DNA from: Pseudomonas sp. GCEP-101
Lineage (GTDB): Bacteria; Pseudomonadota; Gammaproteobacteria; Pseudomonadales; Pseudomonadaceae
Direction of reading: 5' to 3'
DNA length: 64,000 nt
Assembly: GCF_025133575.1 (NCBI RefSeq)
Contig: NZ_CP104011.1
Coordinates: forward strand, 2,604,001-2,668,000
Part shown: in pieces, positions 8,998-17,199 of the stretch
Position numbering within the stretch: the first letter of the stretch is position 1
Layout: the number at the start of each line of letters is the position of its first letter
Notes under the pieces: generated by a model
Database searches by the model: none
What the model saw: only the letters and a program-made list of their open reading frames with translations
Told to the model about the DNA's origin: nothing
Position numbers and translations under genes: made by a program

Positions 8998-9410
8998 ACC
9001 GCGCCGCCGCCCGGCGCCGCTTGAACCTGCTCTGGTGGCTGCTGCTGGCGCTCGCGCTGGCGCCGCAGCAATTGATGCTGGCGCTGGTGGGCGATGCGCC
9101 CGGGCCAGAATCCCTCGCCACGCCGGTGTTCGTCGTCGGCCTGCTGTCGATGTTCCTCACGCTGCCGCTGTTCCGCCGCTACAAGCATGCGCTGATTGCC
9201 ACCGGCAAGGCCCGCGACAGCGCCGACGAGCCCGCCGCCTGGCAGGCGCTGGGTAGCGCGCAGCGCCGCGGTGCGCTGGTCGGCAGCCTGCCGGCCTGGA
9301 TTGGCGCGCTGGCGGTGCTGGTCGACCTGCATGGCGTGCCGGTCCTGCTGCTGGGCTTCGCCAGCCTGATCATCCTCTGGCTGTACCGCCTGCCGCGCCA
9401 ACTGGCCTGA
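8994..9410 (+). CDS. Small integral membrane protein of unknown function
   Basis: 138 residues from a GTG overlapping the ribA stop. An Arg-rich N-terminus is followed by about four hydrophobic helices (near residues 11-30, 42-58, 97-110 and 113-130), with a polar loop between the second and third. It has the neighbours of an uncharacterised P. aeruginosa gene between ribA and a cobalamin-type binding protein. The stop overlaps the next ATG (TGATG). I recognise no motif; some annotation pipelines call such proteins MFS, but the length is far too short for a carrier. Confidence 0.8.
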   Translation: MNRAAARRRLNLLWWLLLALALAPQQLMLALVGDAPGPESLATPVFVVGLLSMFLTLPLFRRYKHALIATGKARDSADEPAAWQALGSAQRRGALVGSLPAWIGALAVLVDLHGVPVLLLGFASLIILWLYRLPRQLA

Positions 9411-10216
9411 TGCGCCGTCTCCTCTGCCTGCTCCTGCTGCTCGCCGGCCTGCCTGCTGCGGCGGCGGAGCGGGTGGTCAGTCTGGCGCCCTCGCTCACCG
9501 ACATGGTCCTCGAACTGGGCGCCGCCGACCGGCTGGTCGGCCTTCTGGATGGCGCGCCGCGTCCGGATTCCCTGCAGGCCCTGCCATCCGTCGGTCGCTA
9601 CGGTCAGGTCAACCTCGAACAGATCCTTGCCCTGCAACCCGACCTGCTGCTGGTCTGGCCCGGTGCCGTGCCGGAGGCGCAGCTGCAGCGCCTGAAGGGC
9701 GTCGGCATTCCGCTCTATGTGGCCGACCCGCACCATCTGCAGGATATCTCCCGGCAACTGCGCGAACTGGGCGAGCGCCTGGGCCAGGCGGAGAAGGGTC
9801 GTGAGCTGGCGCAGGCCTTCGATGCACGCGTGGCGCAGCTGCGCGCGCAGTACCGCCGCGAGCCGCCGCTCAAGGTGTTCTACCAGGTGTGGGATCGCCC
9901 GCTGTACACGGTCGGTGGGCGGCAGATCATCAGCGAGGCGCTGGAGGTTTGCGGTGGCCGCAACCTGTTCGCCGATCTCGACCTGCCGGCGCCTCAGGTT
10001 GGCCAGGAGGCCGTGTTGGCGCGCGACCCGCCGGTGATCCTGGCGGCCAGTGACGACCAGCTGAGGGGCTGGGCCAGCATGCAGCAACTTCGCGCCACAC
10101 GGCTGAAGCAGCTCTGGGTGGTGCCGGATCGCAACCTGGAGAGGCCGAGCTTCGCGATGCTCGACGCCACGGAAAAGCTCTGCCGGTTGCTGGCGGGGGC
10201 CAAGGCCGGCAACTGA
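9410..10216 (+). CDS. Cobalamin-type periplasmic binding protein (BtuF/FhuD fold)
   Basis: 268 residues with a signal peptide (cleavage near A-A-A-A at about 20). The mature start R-V-V-S-L-A-P-S-L-T-D-M-V-L-E-L-G is the classic opening of class III metal/cobalamin receptors. A helical backbone and a second lobe (P-P-L-K-V-F-Y-Q-V-W) follow. It likely captures a corrinoid or metal chelate in the periplasm. No BtuC/BtuD homologues are present in the window, so the partner transporter must be elsewhere. It is translationally coupled to the membrane protein upstream. Confidence 0.82.
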   Translation: MRRLLCLLLLLAGLPAAAAERVVSLAPSLTDMVLELGAADRLVGLLDGAPRPDSLQALPSVGRYGQVNLEQILALQPDLLLVWPGAVPEAQLQRLKGVGIPLYVADPHHLQDISRQLRELGERLGQAEKGRELAQAFDARVAQLRAQYRREPPLKVFYQVWDRPLYTVGGRQIISEALEVCGGRNLFADLDLPAPQVGQEAVLARDPPVILAASDDQLRGWASMQQLRATRLKQLWVVPDRNLERPSFAMLDATEKLCRLLAGAKAGN

Positions 10217-10226
10217 GCGGGCCGGG

Positions 10227-10304
10227 GTTCGCGAGCAAGCTCGCTCCTACAGATCACCGGAAACGCCGGAGCGGCTCTTCGTAGGAGCGAGCTTGCTCGC
10301 GAAC
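10227..10304. repeat. REP pair, 78 nt (class 1, GTTC-first)
   Basis: A 24-base unit (GTTCGCGAGCAA...CTCCTAC, 10227-10250) and its exact reverse complement (10281-10304) flank a 30-base spacer. Each unit folds on itself (GCGAGC-TT-GCTCGC). It lies between two convergent genes. The same unit occurs 13 times in this window. Confidence 0.95.
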
Positions 10305-10326
10305 AGCCCCTGCACTGCCGCCCCCT

Positions 10327-10371
10327 GTAGGGGCGCCCGTGGGCGCCATCGCGGACATGGCCCGCTCCTAC
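10327..10371. repeat. Short palindromic repeat, class 3 (about 46 nt)
   Basis: It starts GTAGGGGCGCCC and ends GGCCCGCTCCTAC; ends are near-complementary, with GCGGACATGG in the middle. It is related to the copies at 31677, 51691 and 59867. Confidence 0.75.
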
Positions 10372-10384
10372 AGGCAGCGGCGGG

Positions 10385-11398
10385 TCAGAACCCTTCCAGC
10401 ACGATCTTGCCCTTGGCCGTGTTGCTTTCCAGCAGCGCATGGGCGCGGCGCAGGTTGGCGGCGTCGATCTTGCCGAAGTGCTCGCCCAGGGTGGTTTTCA
10501 GCACGCCGCTGTCGATCAGCCCGGCCACGCGCTGCAGCAGGTTGTGCTGCTCGATCATGTCGTCGGTCTGGAACATCGAGCGGGTGTACATGAACTCCCA
10601 GTGCAGCGACAGGCTCTTCTGCTTGAGCAGGCGCACGTCAAGGTTGTCCGGGTCGTCGATCAGCGCCAGGCGGCCTTGCGGGCGCAGGCTGGCGACGATT
10701 TCAGGCAGGTGCTGCTCGGTCTGGTTCAGGCTGGCCACGTGGGTGACTTCGCCGACGCCGATGCGCTTGAGTTCTTCGCTGAGCGGCTTGCGGTGGTCGA
10801 TCACATGGTGCGCGCCGAGGTTGCGGACCCACTCCTGGGTTTCCGGGCGCGACGCGGTGCCGATCACGGTCATGCCGGTGAGCTGGCGTGCCAGCTGGGT
10901 CAGGATCGAGCCGACCCCGCCGGCGGCGCCGACGATCAGCAGGCTCTGCCCGGCGCTGCCCTGGCCCTCGGCCACCTGCAGGCGGTCGAACAGCAGTTCC
11001 CAGGCGGTGATGGTGGTCAGCGGCAGGGCGGCGGCGTGGGCGAAGTCCAGGCTCTGCGGCATGGGGCCGACGATGCGCTCGTCCACCAGCTGCAGCTCGG
11101 CGTTACTGCCGGGGCGGGTCAGGTCGCCGGCGTACCAGACCTTGTCGCCGGGCTTGAACAGGCTGACCTCGCTGCCCACCGCGCGGACCACGCCGGCGGC
11201 GTCCCAGCCGAGCACCTTGTACTGGCCCTCGGCGGGCTGGGCGCGCTGGCGGACCTTGGTGTCCACCGGGTTGACGGAGATGGCGCGGACTTCCACCAGC
11301 AGGTCGCGCGGGCCGGGCGTGGGCTCGGGCAGCTGGATGTCGATCAGCGAGTTGGCGTCGCTGCTGGGCAGGCTCTGGGTGTAGCCGATGGCTTTCAT
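10385..11398 (-). CDS. Zinc-type alcohol dehydrogenase / quinone oxidoreductase family protein
   Basis: 337 residues of the medium-chain dehydrogenase superfamily (ADH_fam_1 group). Seen: the N-terminal GroES-like half with S-V-N-P-V-D-T-K and G-W-D-A-A-G-V-V, then the Rossmann half with G-A-A-G-G-V-G-S at mid-protein for NADPH. The structural zinc Cys cluster is absent, which favours a quinone or enone reductase over a true alcohol dehydrogenase. It lies downstream of the monooxygenase gene on the same strand (27-base gap), and both diverge from the LysR gene, its probable regulator. Confidence 0.85.
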   Translation of the reverse strand: MKAIGYTQSLPSSDANSLIDIQLPEPTPGPRDLLVEVRAISVNPVDTKVRQRAQPAEGQYKVLGWDAAGVVRAVGSEVSLFKPGDKVWYAGDLTRPGSNAELQLVDERIVGPMPQSLDFAHAAALPLTTITAWELLFDRLQVAEGQGSAGQSLLIVGAAGGVGSILTQLARQLTGMTVIGTASRPETQEWVRNLGAHHVIDHRKPLSEELKRIGVGEVTHVASLNQTEQHLPEIVASLRPQGRLALIDDPDNLDVRLLKQKSLSLHWEFMYTRSMFQTDDMIEQHNLLQRVAGLIDSGVLKTTLGEHFGKIDAANLRRAHALLESNTAKGKIVLEGF

Positions 11399-11425
11399 GG
11401 GCGTGTTCCTATGGGGTGGAAACGA

Positions 11426-11713
11426 TCAGTCGATGCGGTTCATCAGGCGGATGTCGAGTTCCGCCAGGTCCGCTTCGGCGGCCTTCACGAAGGCCTGGAA
11501 ATGCGGCGTGGCCTCGTGCTCGGCCAGGGCCTCCTCGTCGCGCCATTGCTCGATCATGTAGATCAGGTCGGCGTCCTTGAGGTCGCGGTGCAGGTCGTAC
11601 TGCAGGCAGCCGGCCTCGGCGCGGGACGGTGCGAGCAGGCCGTGCAGGCGCTCCTGCAGGCTGTCGGCGCGGCCGGGTTTGGCGCGAATGATGGCAATCA
11701 GGGTCAGGCTCAT
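11426..11713 (-). CDS. Antibiotic biosynthesis monooxygenase (ABM) domain protein, YgiN-like
   Basis: 95 residues forming one dimeric ferredoxin-like ABM domain: L-I-A-I-I-R-A-K-P-G at the start, S-R-A-E-A-G-C-L-Q-Y-D-L in the middle, Y-M-I-E-Q-W-R-D-E-E-A-L then H-F-Q-A-F. Relatives are cofactor-free quinol monooxygenases or simple dioxygenases. Pairing with a quinone-reductase-like gene suggests a two-step response to a quinone or aromatic compound; this is inference. Confidence 0.85.
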   Translation of the reverse strand: MSLTLIAIIRAKPGRADSLQERLHGLLAPSRAEAGCLQYDLHRDLKDADLIYMIEQWRDEEALAEHEATPHFQAFVKAAEADLAELDIRLMNRID

Positions 11714-11760
11714 CCGTGTATCTCCAGGTGAGGCGGGGAAGGTGAGGGCATGCTGCTCTC

Positions 11761-11799
11761 TTTCGCTGGCAAGAAAAACCGCGTAAGTAGAGAGTCTCT
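11761..11799. promoter_or_regulatory. Candidate LysR operator in divergent promoter region
   Basis: The 104-base gap between the ABM gene and the LysR gene holds TTTC-N8-GAAA (11761-11776) and an 11-base perfect palindrome AGAGAGTCTCT (11789-11799). LysR regulators usually bind two such sites in the shared promoter. Which bases are bound is inference. Confidence 0.4.
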
Positions 11800-11817
11800 T
11801 TCAAAGGATTTTTGAAA

Positions 11818-12732
11818 ATGCTGCGTTTCGACGACCTGCAGATCTTCGTCCGCACCGCCGAGCGCGGCAGCCTCTCGGCGGCTGCCCGCGAGCTGGAGCT
11901 GTCGCCAGCTGTGGCCAGCGCGGCGCTCAAGCGCCTGGAAAGCGAGCTGGATGTGCGCCTGTTCGCCCGCTCCACCCGCAGCCTGCGCCTGACCGCCGAG
12001 GGCGAGCTGTACCTGGCCCACGCCCGCGCCGCGTTGCAGAGCCTGGACGACGGACGCCAGTTGCTCGCCGGTGGCAAGAGCGAGATCGCCGGGAATTTCC
12101 AGGTCTCGGCGCCGTCGGATTTCGGCCGCAATGTGCTGCTGCCCTGGCTCGACGAATTCCAGGCGCTGCACCCGCGGATGAACCTGCGCCTGCTGATCAG
12201 CGATCGCCAGGTCGATCTCTACCGCCAGCCGGTGGACGTGGCCTTCCGCCTCGGCCTGCCGGGCGACTCGAACCTGGTGGCGCTGCCGCTGGCGCCGGAC
12301 AACCGCCGGGTGCTGTGCGCCGCGCCGGAGTATTTCGCCCGCCACGGCAAGCCCACGCACCCGGACGACCTGCAACGGCACAACTGCCTGCTCTACATGC
12401 TCGGCGGCCGCGCCCACGAACGCTGGCGCTTCAGCGACAGCCGCAAGCAGCACGAGGTGACGGTGAGCGGCGACCGCCTCTGCGACGACGCCGACGTGGT
12501 GCGGCGCTGGGCCGTGGCGGGGCAGGGGCTGGTGTACAAGTCCTGGCTGGACGTGGCGGCCGACGTGCGCGCCGGCCGGCTGGAGGTGGCGCTGGCGGAT
12601 TACCTGGGCGAGGCCACCCCGATGAACCTGTTCTGCACCCACCGCGCCCAGCTCAGCCGGGCGGTGACGCAGCTGCGCGAATTCGTCCAGCTGCGCTGCG
12701 CCGAGCACATGCGCGGCTGCCCCTGGGCCTGA
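11818..12732 (+). CDS. LysR-family transcriptional regulator
   Basis: 304 residues from the ATG at 11818, with AAAGGA nine bases upstream; a TTG six bases earlier sits too close to that site. Residues 1-60 hold the winged helix-turn-helix (L-Q-I-F-V-R-T-A-E-R-G-S-L-S-A-A-A-R-E-L). The remainder is the type 2 periplasmic-binding-like effector domain, of the CrgA/DsdC-like group with V-A-F-R-L-G-L-P. It diverges from the ABM-dehydrogenase pair and probably controls it. Its stop (12730-12732) directly abuts the stop of the convergent DedA-PAP2 gene at 12733. Confidence 0.92.
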   Translation: MLRFDDLQIFVRTAERGSLSAAARELELSPAVASAALKRLESELDVRLFARSTRSLRLTAEGELYLAHARAALQSLDDGRQLLAGGKSEIAGNFQVSAPSDFGRNVLLPWLDEFQALHPRMNLRLLISDRQVDLYRQPVDVAFRLGLPGDSNLVALPLAPDNRRVLCAAPEYFARHGKPTHPDDLQRHNCLLYMLGGRAHERWRFSDSRKQHEVTVSGDRLCDDADVVRRWAVAGQGLVYKSWLDVAADVRAGRLEVALADYLGEATPMNLFCTHRAQLSRAVTQLREFVQLRCAEHMRGCPWA

Positions 12733-14049
12733 TCAGAGCGGCGTGTAGCGGTGGATCGCCGCCGACAGGCCCCAGGCGCTGGCCACTGCCAGCAGCACCA
12801 TGGCGGTCGGCAGCAGGCTCCACCAGATGCGCGGCGCCAGGGCCGGCAACTCGCTGCGGCGCTGACTTATCCACAGGCTGGCGGCGCACACCGAGGCGCC
12901 GAGCAGCGCGCCGGCGATGACATCGCTGGGCCAGTGCGCGCCCAGGTACACGCGGGACAGGGCGATGCAGGCGGCGGGGATGACCGCCAGCAGCATCCAG
13001 GCCAGGCGCACGCGCGGGGATTTCTCCCGGCTGGCCAGCACGCCGAGCACCAGGAAGAACGCGAAGGACGCGGAGGCGTGGCCGCTGGGCATGCTGAAGG
13101 CGGACAGCGGGTCGGCGATTACCTCCGGGCGGGCGCGGCTGAACAGGTGCTTGAGCGTGGTGTTGAGCAGCGCGGTGCCGACCATGGTGCCGGCGGCGAA
13201 GATGGCATGGCGCCACAGCCGCAGTGCGGCCAGCAGCACCGCCAGCAGCGCGCCGGCAATGAACTGGGTGCGGAAGTCGCCGACCCGGGTCACGGCCACC
13301 GCCACGTGGTCCAGCCAGGCTTGGCGATGTTCCTGCACCAGGGCCATCAGACCCTTGTCCAGCGCATCGAGGTGCGGCCAGCCGACCAGCAGGGCGATCA
13401 GCAGGGCGAAACAGCCCGCGGCGCCGATCAGCGGGGCGTTGCGCTCCTTGCTCAGTTCGGCGTGGATGATCAGGGCGAACACCGCGGCGATACAGGCGGC
13501 GACCACCCCGGCCTCCGGCCAGAAACCGTCCGGCAGCGGCAGGCGCATGGCCGCGCCAGTGGCCCAGCCGGGCACCAGGTAGGCGATGGACCAGCCGGCG
13601 GCCGCGACGATGGAGACCGCCAGGAAACGGCCGAAGGGCATGTCGAGCATGCCGGCGATCATCGGCAGGAACGGCCGCAGCGCGCCGATGAAGCGGCCGA
13701 CCAGCAGGCTGGCGACGCCGTAGCGGTGGAAGAAGCCTTCGGCGCTGGCCATCCATTCCGGATGATGGCGCAGTACCGGCAGGCGGCGGATGTCCTGGTG
13801 GAAGTGGCGGCCGATCCAGTACGACGACAGGTCGCCCAGCAGCCCGCCGAAGAACGCCAGCGCCAGGGTTTCCCCCAGCCCCAGGGCGCCGCTGCCGGCC
13901 AGCACGGCGATGGCGAAGAGCATCACCACGCCGGGCAGGATGATGCCGATGACGGCGGCGCATTCGAGGAAGGCGACCAGGAACAGGACCAGGGCGAGCC
14001 ATTGCGGGTGGGTCGCCATCCAGGCGTTGAAGGCGGCGAGATCGATCAT
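12733..14049 (-). CDS. DedA-family / PAP2 phosphatase fusion membrane protein
   Basis: 438 residues from an ATG overlapping the mpg stop (ATGA); the frame stays open 285 bases further up, but that part is antisense-like and unrelated. Residues 1-190 are a DedA/SNARE-associated domain (F-L-E-C-A-A-V-I-G near 30, G-R-F-I-G-A-L-R-P-F-L-P). Residues about 230-420 are a PAP2 lipid phosphatase with all three motifs: K300-x6-R-P, P-S-G-H ending at H324, and S-R-x5-H372. DedA proteins flip undecaprenyl-phosphate or other lipids and PAP2 enzymes dephosphorylate them, so a lipid-carrier recycling role is plausible. Confidence 0.9.
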   Translation of the reverse strand: MIDLAAFNAWMATHPQWLALVLFLVAFLECAAVIGIILPGVVMLFAIAVLAGSGALGLGETLALAFFGGLLGDLSSYWIGRHFHQDIRRLPVLRHHPEWMASAEGFFHRYGVASLLVGRFIGALRPFLPMIAGMLDMPFGRFLAVSIVAAAGWSIAYLVPGWATGAAMRLPLPDGFWPEAGVVAACIAAVFALIIHAELSKERNAPLIGAAGCFALLIALLVGWPHLDALDKGLMALVQEHRQAWLDHVAVAVTRVGDFRTQFIAGALLAVLLAALRLWRHAIFAAGTMVGTALLNTTLKHLFSRARPEVIADPLSAFSMPSGHASASFAFFLVLGVLASREKSPRVRLAWMLLAVIPAACIALSRVYLGAHWPSDVIAGALLGASVCAASLWISQRRSELPALAPRIWWSLLPTAMVLLAVASAWGLSAAIHRYTPL

Positions 14050-14765
14050 CGGCGGGAGTCGTCCTGGGGTTCGAGCAGATAGTAGTCGTGACCTTCGACC
14101 TGCCCGCGGCGCAAGGGGTTGCGCGTGCAGAAGGGCGCGAAGGCGGCGTCGACGAAGCGGTACATCAGGTGTTCGTCGCGGCCGTGGGGAATCCCCAGGC
14201 GTGCGGCCTGGATGACCTGCGCGGGGCGTTCGCCGATATCGTCGACGAACAGGCGCTGCGGGTCGAAACGGCGGGCGTCCCACTCCGGCACCTTCAGGCC
14301 CAGGGCGCGGCAGAGCAGGGTCTGGCCGGCGCACAGCTTGCCCGGCGCGCGTTCGCTGCCGTCTGCCGCCGGGTTGAGCTGGCGCATGCGGGCCAGGGCG
14401 GCGTCGCCGGAGATACGGTCCAGCCAGGGGTGGCCGGACTTGATCAGCACCGCATTGCCCGGCCCGCCGGCGCTGAAGTTCAGCGAGTCGCCGCCGCGGG
14501 CGTAATACATATAGATGTGGCCGCCATCGAGGAACAGCGCCTTGCGCTTCTCGGTGTAGCCGAGGGAGGCGTGGCTGCCCTTTTCGTCCAGGTAGTAGGC
14601 CTCGGTTTCGATGATCCGTGCCGACAGCCAGAGGTCGCCGACGCGGTGGCGGATCACCTTGCCCAGCAGCTCGCGGGCGACGGTGAGCGCGTCGCGGTTG
14701 AAGAAGGCGTCCGGCAGCGGGTTGGCCTCGGGCCAGGGCAAACTTAGGTTGGGTTCGGCGGGCAT
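14046..14765 (-). CDS. mpg: DNA-3-methyladenine glycosylase, AAG/MPG family
   Basis: 239 residues. Recognisable pieces are L-P-D-A-F-F-N-R-D-A-L-T-V-A-R-E-L-L-G-K, the catalytic I-I-E-T-E-A-Y, H-I-Y-M-Y-Y-A-R-G and the C-terminal R-R-G-Q-V-E-G-H. It removes alkylated and deaminated purines from DNA in base-excision repair. The stop overlaps the DedA-PAP2 start, so the two are co-translated. A second alkylation-linked gene, aidB, lies at 53975. Confidence 0.93.
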   Translation of the reverse strand: MPAEPNLSLPWPEANPLPDAFFNRDALTVARELLGKVIRHRVGDLWLSARIIETEAYYLDEKGSHASLGYTEKRKALFLDGGHIYMYYARGGDSLNFSAGGPGNAVLIKSGHPWLDRISGDAALARMRQLNPAADGSERAPGKLCAGQTLLCRALGLKVPEWDARRFDPQRLFVDDIGERPAQVIQAARLGIPHGRDEHLMYRFVDAAFAPFCTRNPLRRGQVEGHDYYLLEPQDDSRR

Positions 14766-14828
14766 TGGATTGTCGCGGTTCTCGGGCCGGTCTTAGGCTG
14801 GGGAATCATAACAACAAGATTCTTAAGC

Positions 14829-15695
14829 ATGGCTGAACGGATCCGGGCCGACAGCGCCCACATCACCCCCAGCGCGCACTACACCGGTTACGTCTGGTAC
14901 CGGCACCACCTGGCCGACCCGGCCTTCGCCACGGCGTTCGGGCGCTGGGTGCACGGCTGCGTGGCGCCGATCAACTGGGGCGCGCGGATCGGTTTCGGGC
15001 TGAATATCGAAGATTTCCTGTTACAACGTCACCTGCTCATCGATGCCCGGCTGACCCAGGCCATCGAGTCGCGCGGCGTCGCCCAGGTGGTGGAGATCGC
15101 CTGCGGTCTGTCGCCTCGCGGCCGGCGCTTCCGCGAGCGCTATCCACACCTGACCTACCTGGAGGCCGACCTGCCGCCGATGGCCGCGCGCAAGTCCGCG
15201 CTGCTGCAGGAGCAGGGCTGGCTGGACGGCAAGCACCGCGTGCGGGCGGTGGATATCCTCGCCGAGCAGGGCGAACAGAGCCTGGCGGCGCTGCTGTCGG
15301 AGCTGGACCCGGATCGCCCCGTGGTGGTGATCACGGAAGGGCTGGTGAACTACTTCCAGCGTCCGGTGATCGAGGATTTCTGGCGCCGGCTGGCCTCGGC
15401 CTTGCGGCTGTTCCCGGAGGCGACCTACCTGACCGAGCTTTACCCGGACTTGCGCGAGCACCCGCGCTACCGGCAGATCCGCTGGGGCGTCGGGCTGATC
15501 GGGCGGCTGACCCGCGGCGGCTATCCGCTGCACTACCGCAGCGCGGCGGAGATCGAACAGGCCTTCACGGGCTGCGGGTTTGGCCGGGTGGAGGTGCTCG
15601 ATCCGCAGGTGGACGGCGCGGGGCTGGGCTTGCCCAAGGGGCGGATGCCGAGCCTGGTGCGGGTGATCGAGGCGCGGGTGCAGGGCTTGAGCTGA
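14829..15695 (+). CDS. Class I SAM-dependent methyltransferase, leucine-carboxyl-methyltransferase-like
   Basis: 288 residues. The SAM site is V-E-I-A-C-G-L-S-P-R-G at about residue 90, followed by Y-L-E-A-D-L-P and, after the core, V-I-T-E-G-L-V-N-Y-F. This layout is that of the LCMT/PPM-type O-methyltransferases (COG3315). The substrate is unknown. It diverges from mpg across a 63-base gap and is followed by repeats. Confidence 0.82.
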   Translation: MAERIRADSAHITPSAHYTGYVWYRHHLADPAFATAFGRWVHGCVAPINWGARIGFGLNIEDFLLQRHLLIDARLTQAIESRGVAQVVEIACGLSPRGRRFRERYPHLTYLEADLPPMAARKSALLQEQGWLDGKHRVRAVDILAEQGEQSLAALLSELDPDRPVVVITEGLVNYFQRPVIEDFWRRLASALRLFPEATYLTELYPDLREHPRYRQIRWGVGLIGRLTRGGYPLHYRSAAEIEQAFTGCGFGRVEVLDPQVDGAGLGLPKGRMPSLVRVIEARVQGLS

Positions 15696-15707
15696 GGTGG
15701 CTGGGCG

Positions 15708-15785
15708 GTTCGCGAGCAAGCTCGCTCCTACACGAGGCGGCTTCGGCGAGTGCGGGCACCTGTAGGAGCGAGCTTGCTCGCGAAC
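15708..15785. repeat. REP pair, 78 nt (class 1, GTTC-first)
   Basis: Units at 15708-15731 and 15762-15785 are exact inverted copies with a 30-base spacer that differs from that at 10251. Length and orientation match the pair at 10227-10304, and the two bracket the 10.4-15.7 kb gene block. Confidence 0.95.
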
Positions 15786-15822
15786 AGTCGGGCTTCATGT
15801 CTGCATGACGGTACCGGGGCTT

Positions 15823-15939
15823 CCCTCTCCCCCCGCCCTCTCCCTGAAGGGAGAGGGAGCTGTCCTGCCGGCTGATGCTGCCGTTTCATCCCGCACCGAA
15901 TGGCCCCCTCTCCCCATGGGAGAGGGTTGGGGTGAGGGG
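15823..15939. repeat. CCCTCTCC-type palindromic repeat, copy 1
   Basis: The element has imperfect terminal inverted repeats (CCCTCTCCCCCCGCCCTC against AGAGGGTTGGGGTGAGGG) and internal hairpins, CCCTCTCCC-TGAA-GGGAGAGGG and CCCTCTCCC-CAT-GGGAGAGGG. Its interior GCTGTCCTGCCGGCTGATGC is the reverse complement of the core of the copies at 31559 and 59606, so this copy is inverted. Confidence 0.8.
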
Positions 15940-15972
15940 CAACCCGAGCGCAGGGCCTCGATGATCAACCGA

Positions 15973-17199
15973 TCACGCCGCCCACGCCCCTCGCTGCATC
16001 GGCACCACCATCGCCGCCAGCGCCGCGCTGGCCTGCGGGTCGCCGTGGGCGAAGATGAACGCCAGGCCTTCGCCGCTGTAGCGCAGCGGCAGGATGTCCA
16101 GTTCCGGCAGGCCGGCGGCGCTCAGTTTCCAGCCGCGCGCCGGGCGCTCGGCCGGCAGCTCGACGCGCAGCAGCCCGCCGAAATAGCCCAGCTCCGTCAG
16201 TTCGCAGCGCCATTGGCCACCGTCACCGTTGCGCAGCACGGCTCGGCTGTCGGCCGGGGCCAGGCGCGGTTCGAAGCGGCGTTCCAGGTGCAGCAGTTGC
16301 TGGCGCTGAAAGCGCGTGCTGCCGGCGGCGCTGCGCGGCAATGCTTCGCCACGCAGGAAGGGGTTGTACAGCCGCGCGCAGGCATCGCGGCGTTCGAACT
16401 GGGCCAGGTGGTCGGCGTTGTGGATCAGCGCGAACTCGGCGTTCGCGCAGGCATGGGCGAATTCGGCGTGTTCCCAGGGCTGGGTGAAATGGTCGTACTC
16501 GCCGGCCAGCACCAGGGTCGGGCATTGCGGATGGCGGTCGAAGCCGCCAAAGGCCAGCAGGCGCTGGCTGTTCTGCCGGTAGCGCTCGATTTCCGCCGGG
16601 GTCAGCCGCTGCAACTGACGCAGCAGGGCCTTGCGGAACACCGGGGAGACGCCGGTATCGGCCAGGCGCAGCGGATTGATCAGCCCGGTGAGCACGCCGT
16701 GGGCGAACGGCGTCTGCTCGCCCAGTTCCAGCCGCGCCAGGGCTTCCACCAGCAGGGCGCGGGCGCCGGGGCGGCCGAAGGCGGTGATGCCGGCCAGCAG
16801 CAGGCGACCGCAGCGCGCCGGGTGCCGGGCGGCGAACAGCGCGGCCAGGGCCGAGCCATAGGACAGCCCGATGGGCATCAGTGGCGGCAGTTGCAGGGTC
16901 TCGGCGAAGGCGGCGATCAGGTCGGCCAGGTCTTCCAGGCTCAGCTGCGGCGCCAGTTGCAGGTTGCCGCCCTGGCTGGGCAGGTCGAGCAGGATCACCG
17001 GGTGCCCGGCGAGCAGCTCCGAGACCTCGCTGGCGAAGGAGCGGAAGCTCTGGAACGCGCCGCCCAGCAGCAGGACCGGCGGGCGGCTGTCATCCTCGCG
17101 CGACGAAAAGGCCTGGTAGTGCAGTTGCCAACCGTCCAGTTCCAGCACCGCCGGGGCGGCGGTCAGGGACTGGGCGCTGTAATCGGTGCGATAGCGCAT
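15973..17199 (-). CDS. Alpha/beta hydrolase with C-terminal PilZ-like domain
   Basis: 408 residues from the ATG at 17199, with GGAG seven bases upstream; the open frame runs 43 codons further but without a start signal. The alpha/beta hydrolase core has the nucleophile elbow G-L-S-Y-G (S113), an acid in A-G-E-Y-D (D236) and H264 in N-A-D-H, so the triad is complete. From about 300 a separate domain begins: R-R-F-E-P-R (307-312) fits the PilZ R-x3-R motif, and E-L-G-Y-F-G (336-341) sits where D/N-x-S-x-x-G should be but lacks the Asp/Ser. It could be a c-di-GMP-linked or RhlA-like lipid enzyme; the substrate is unknown. Confidence 0.8.
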   Translation of the reverse strand: MRYRTDYSAQSLTAAPAVLELDGWQLHYQAFSSREDDSRPPVLLLGGAFQSFRSFASEVSELLAGHPVILLDLPSQGGNLQLAPQLSLEDLADLIAAFAETLQLPPLMPIGLSYGSALAALFAARHPARCGRLLLAGITAFGRPGARALLVEALARLELGEQTPFAHGVLTGLINPLRLADTGVSPVFRKALLRQLQRLTPAEIERYRQNSQRLLAFGGFDRHPQCPTLVLAGEYDHFTQPWEHAEFAHACANAEFALIHNADHLAQFERRDACARLYNPFLRGEALPRSAAGSTRFQRQQLLHLERRFEPRLAPADSRAVLRNGDGGQWRCELTELGYFGGLLRVELPAERPARGWKLSAAGLPELDILPLRYSGEGLAFIFAHGDPQASAALAAMVVPMQRGAWAA

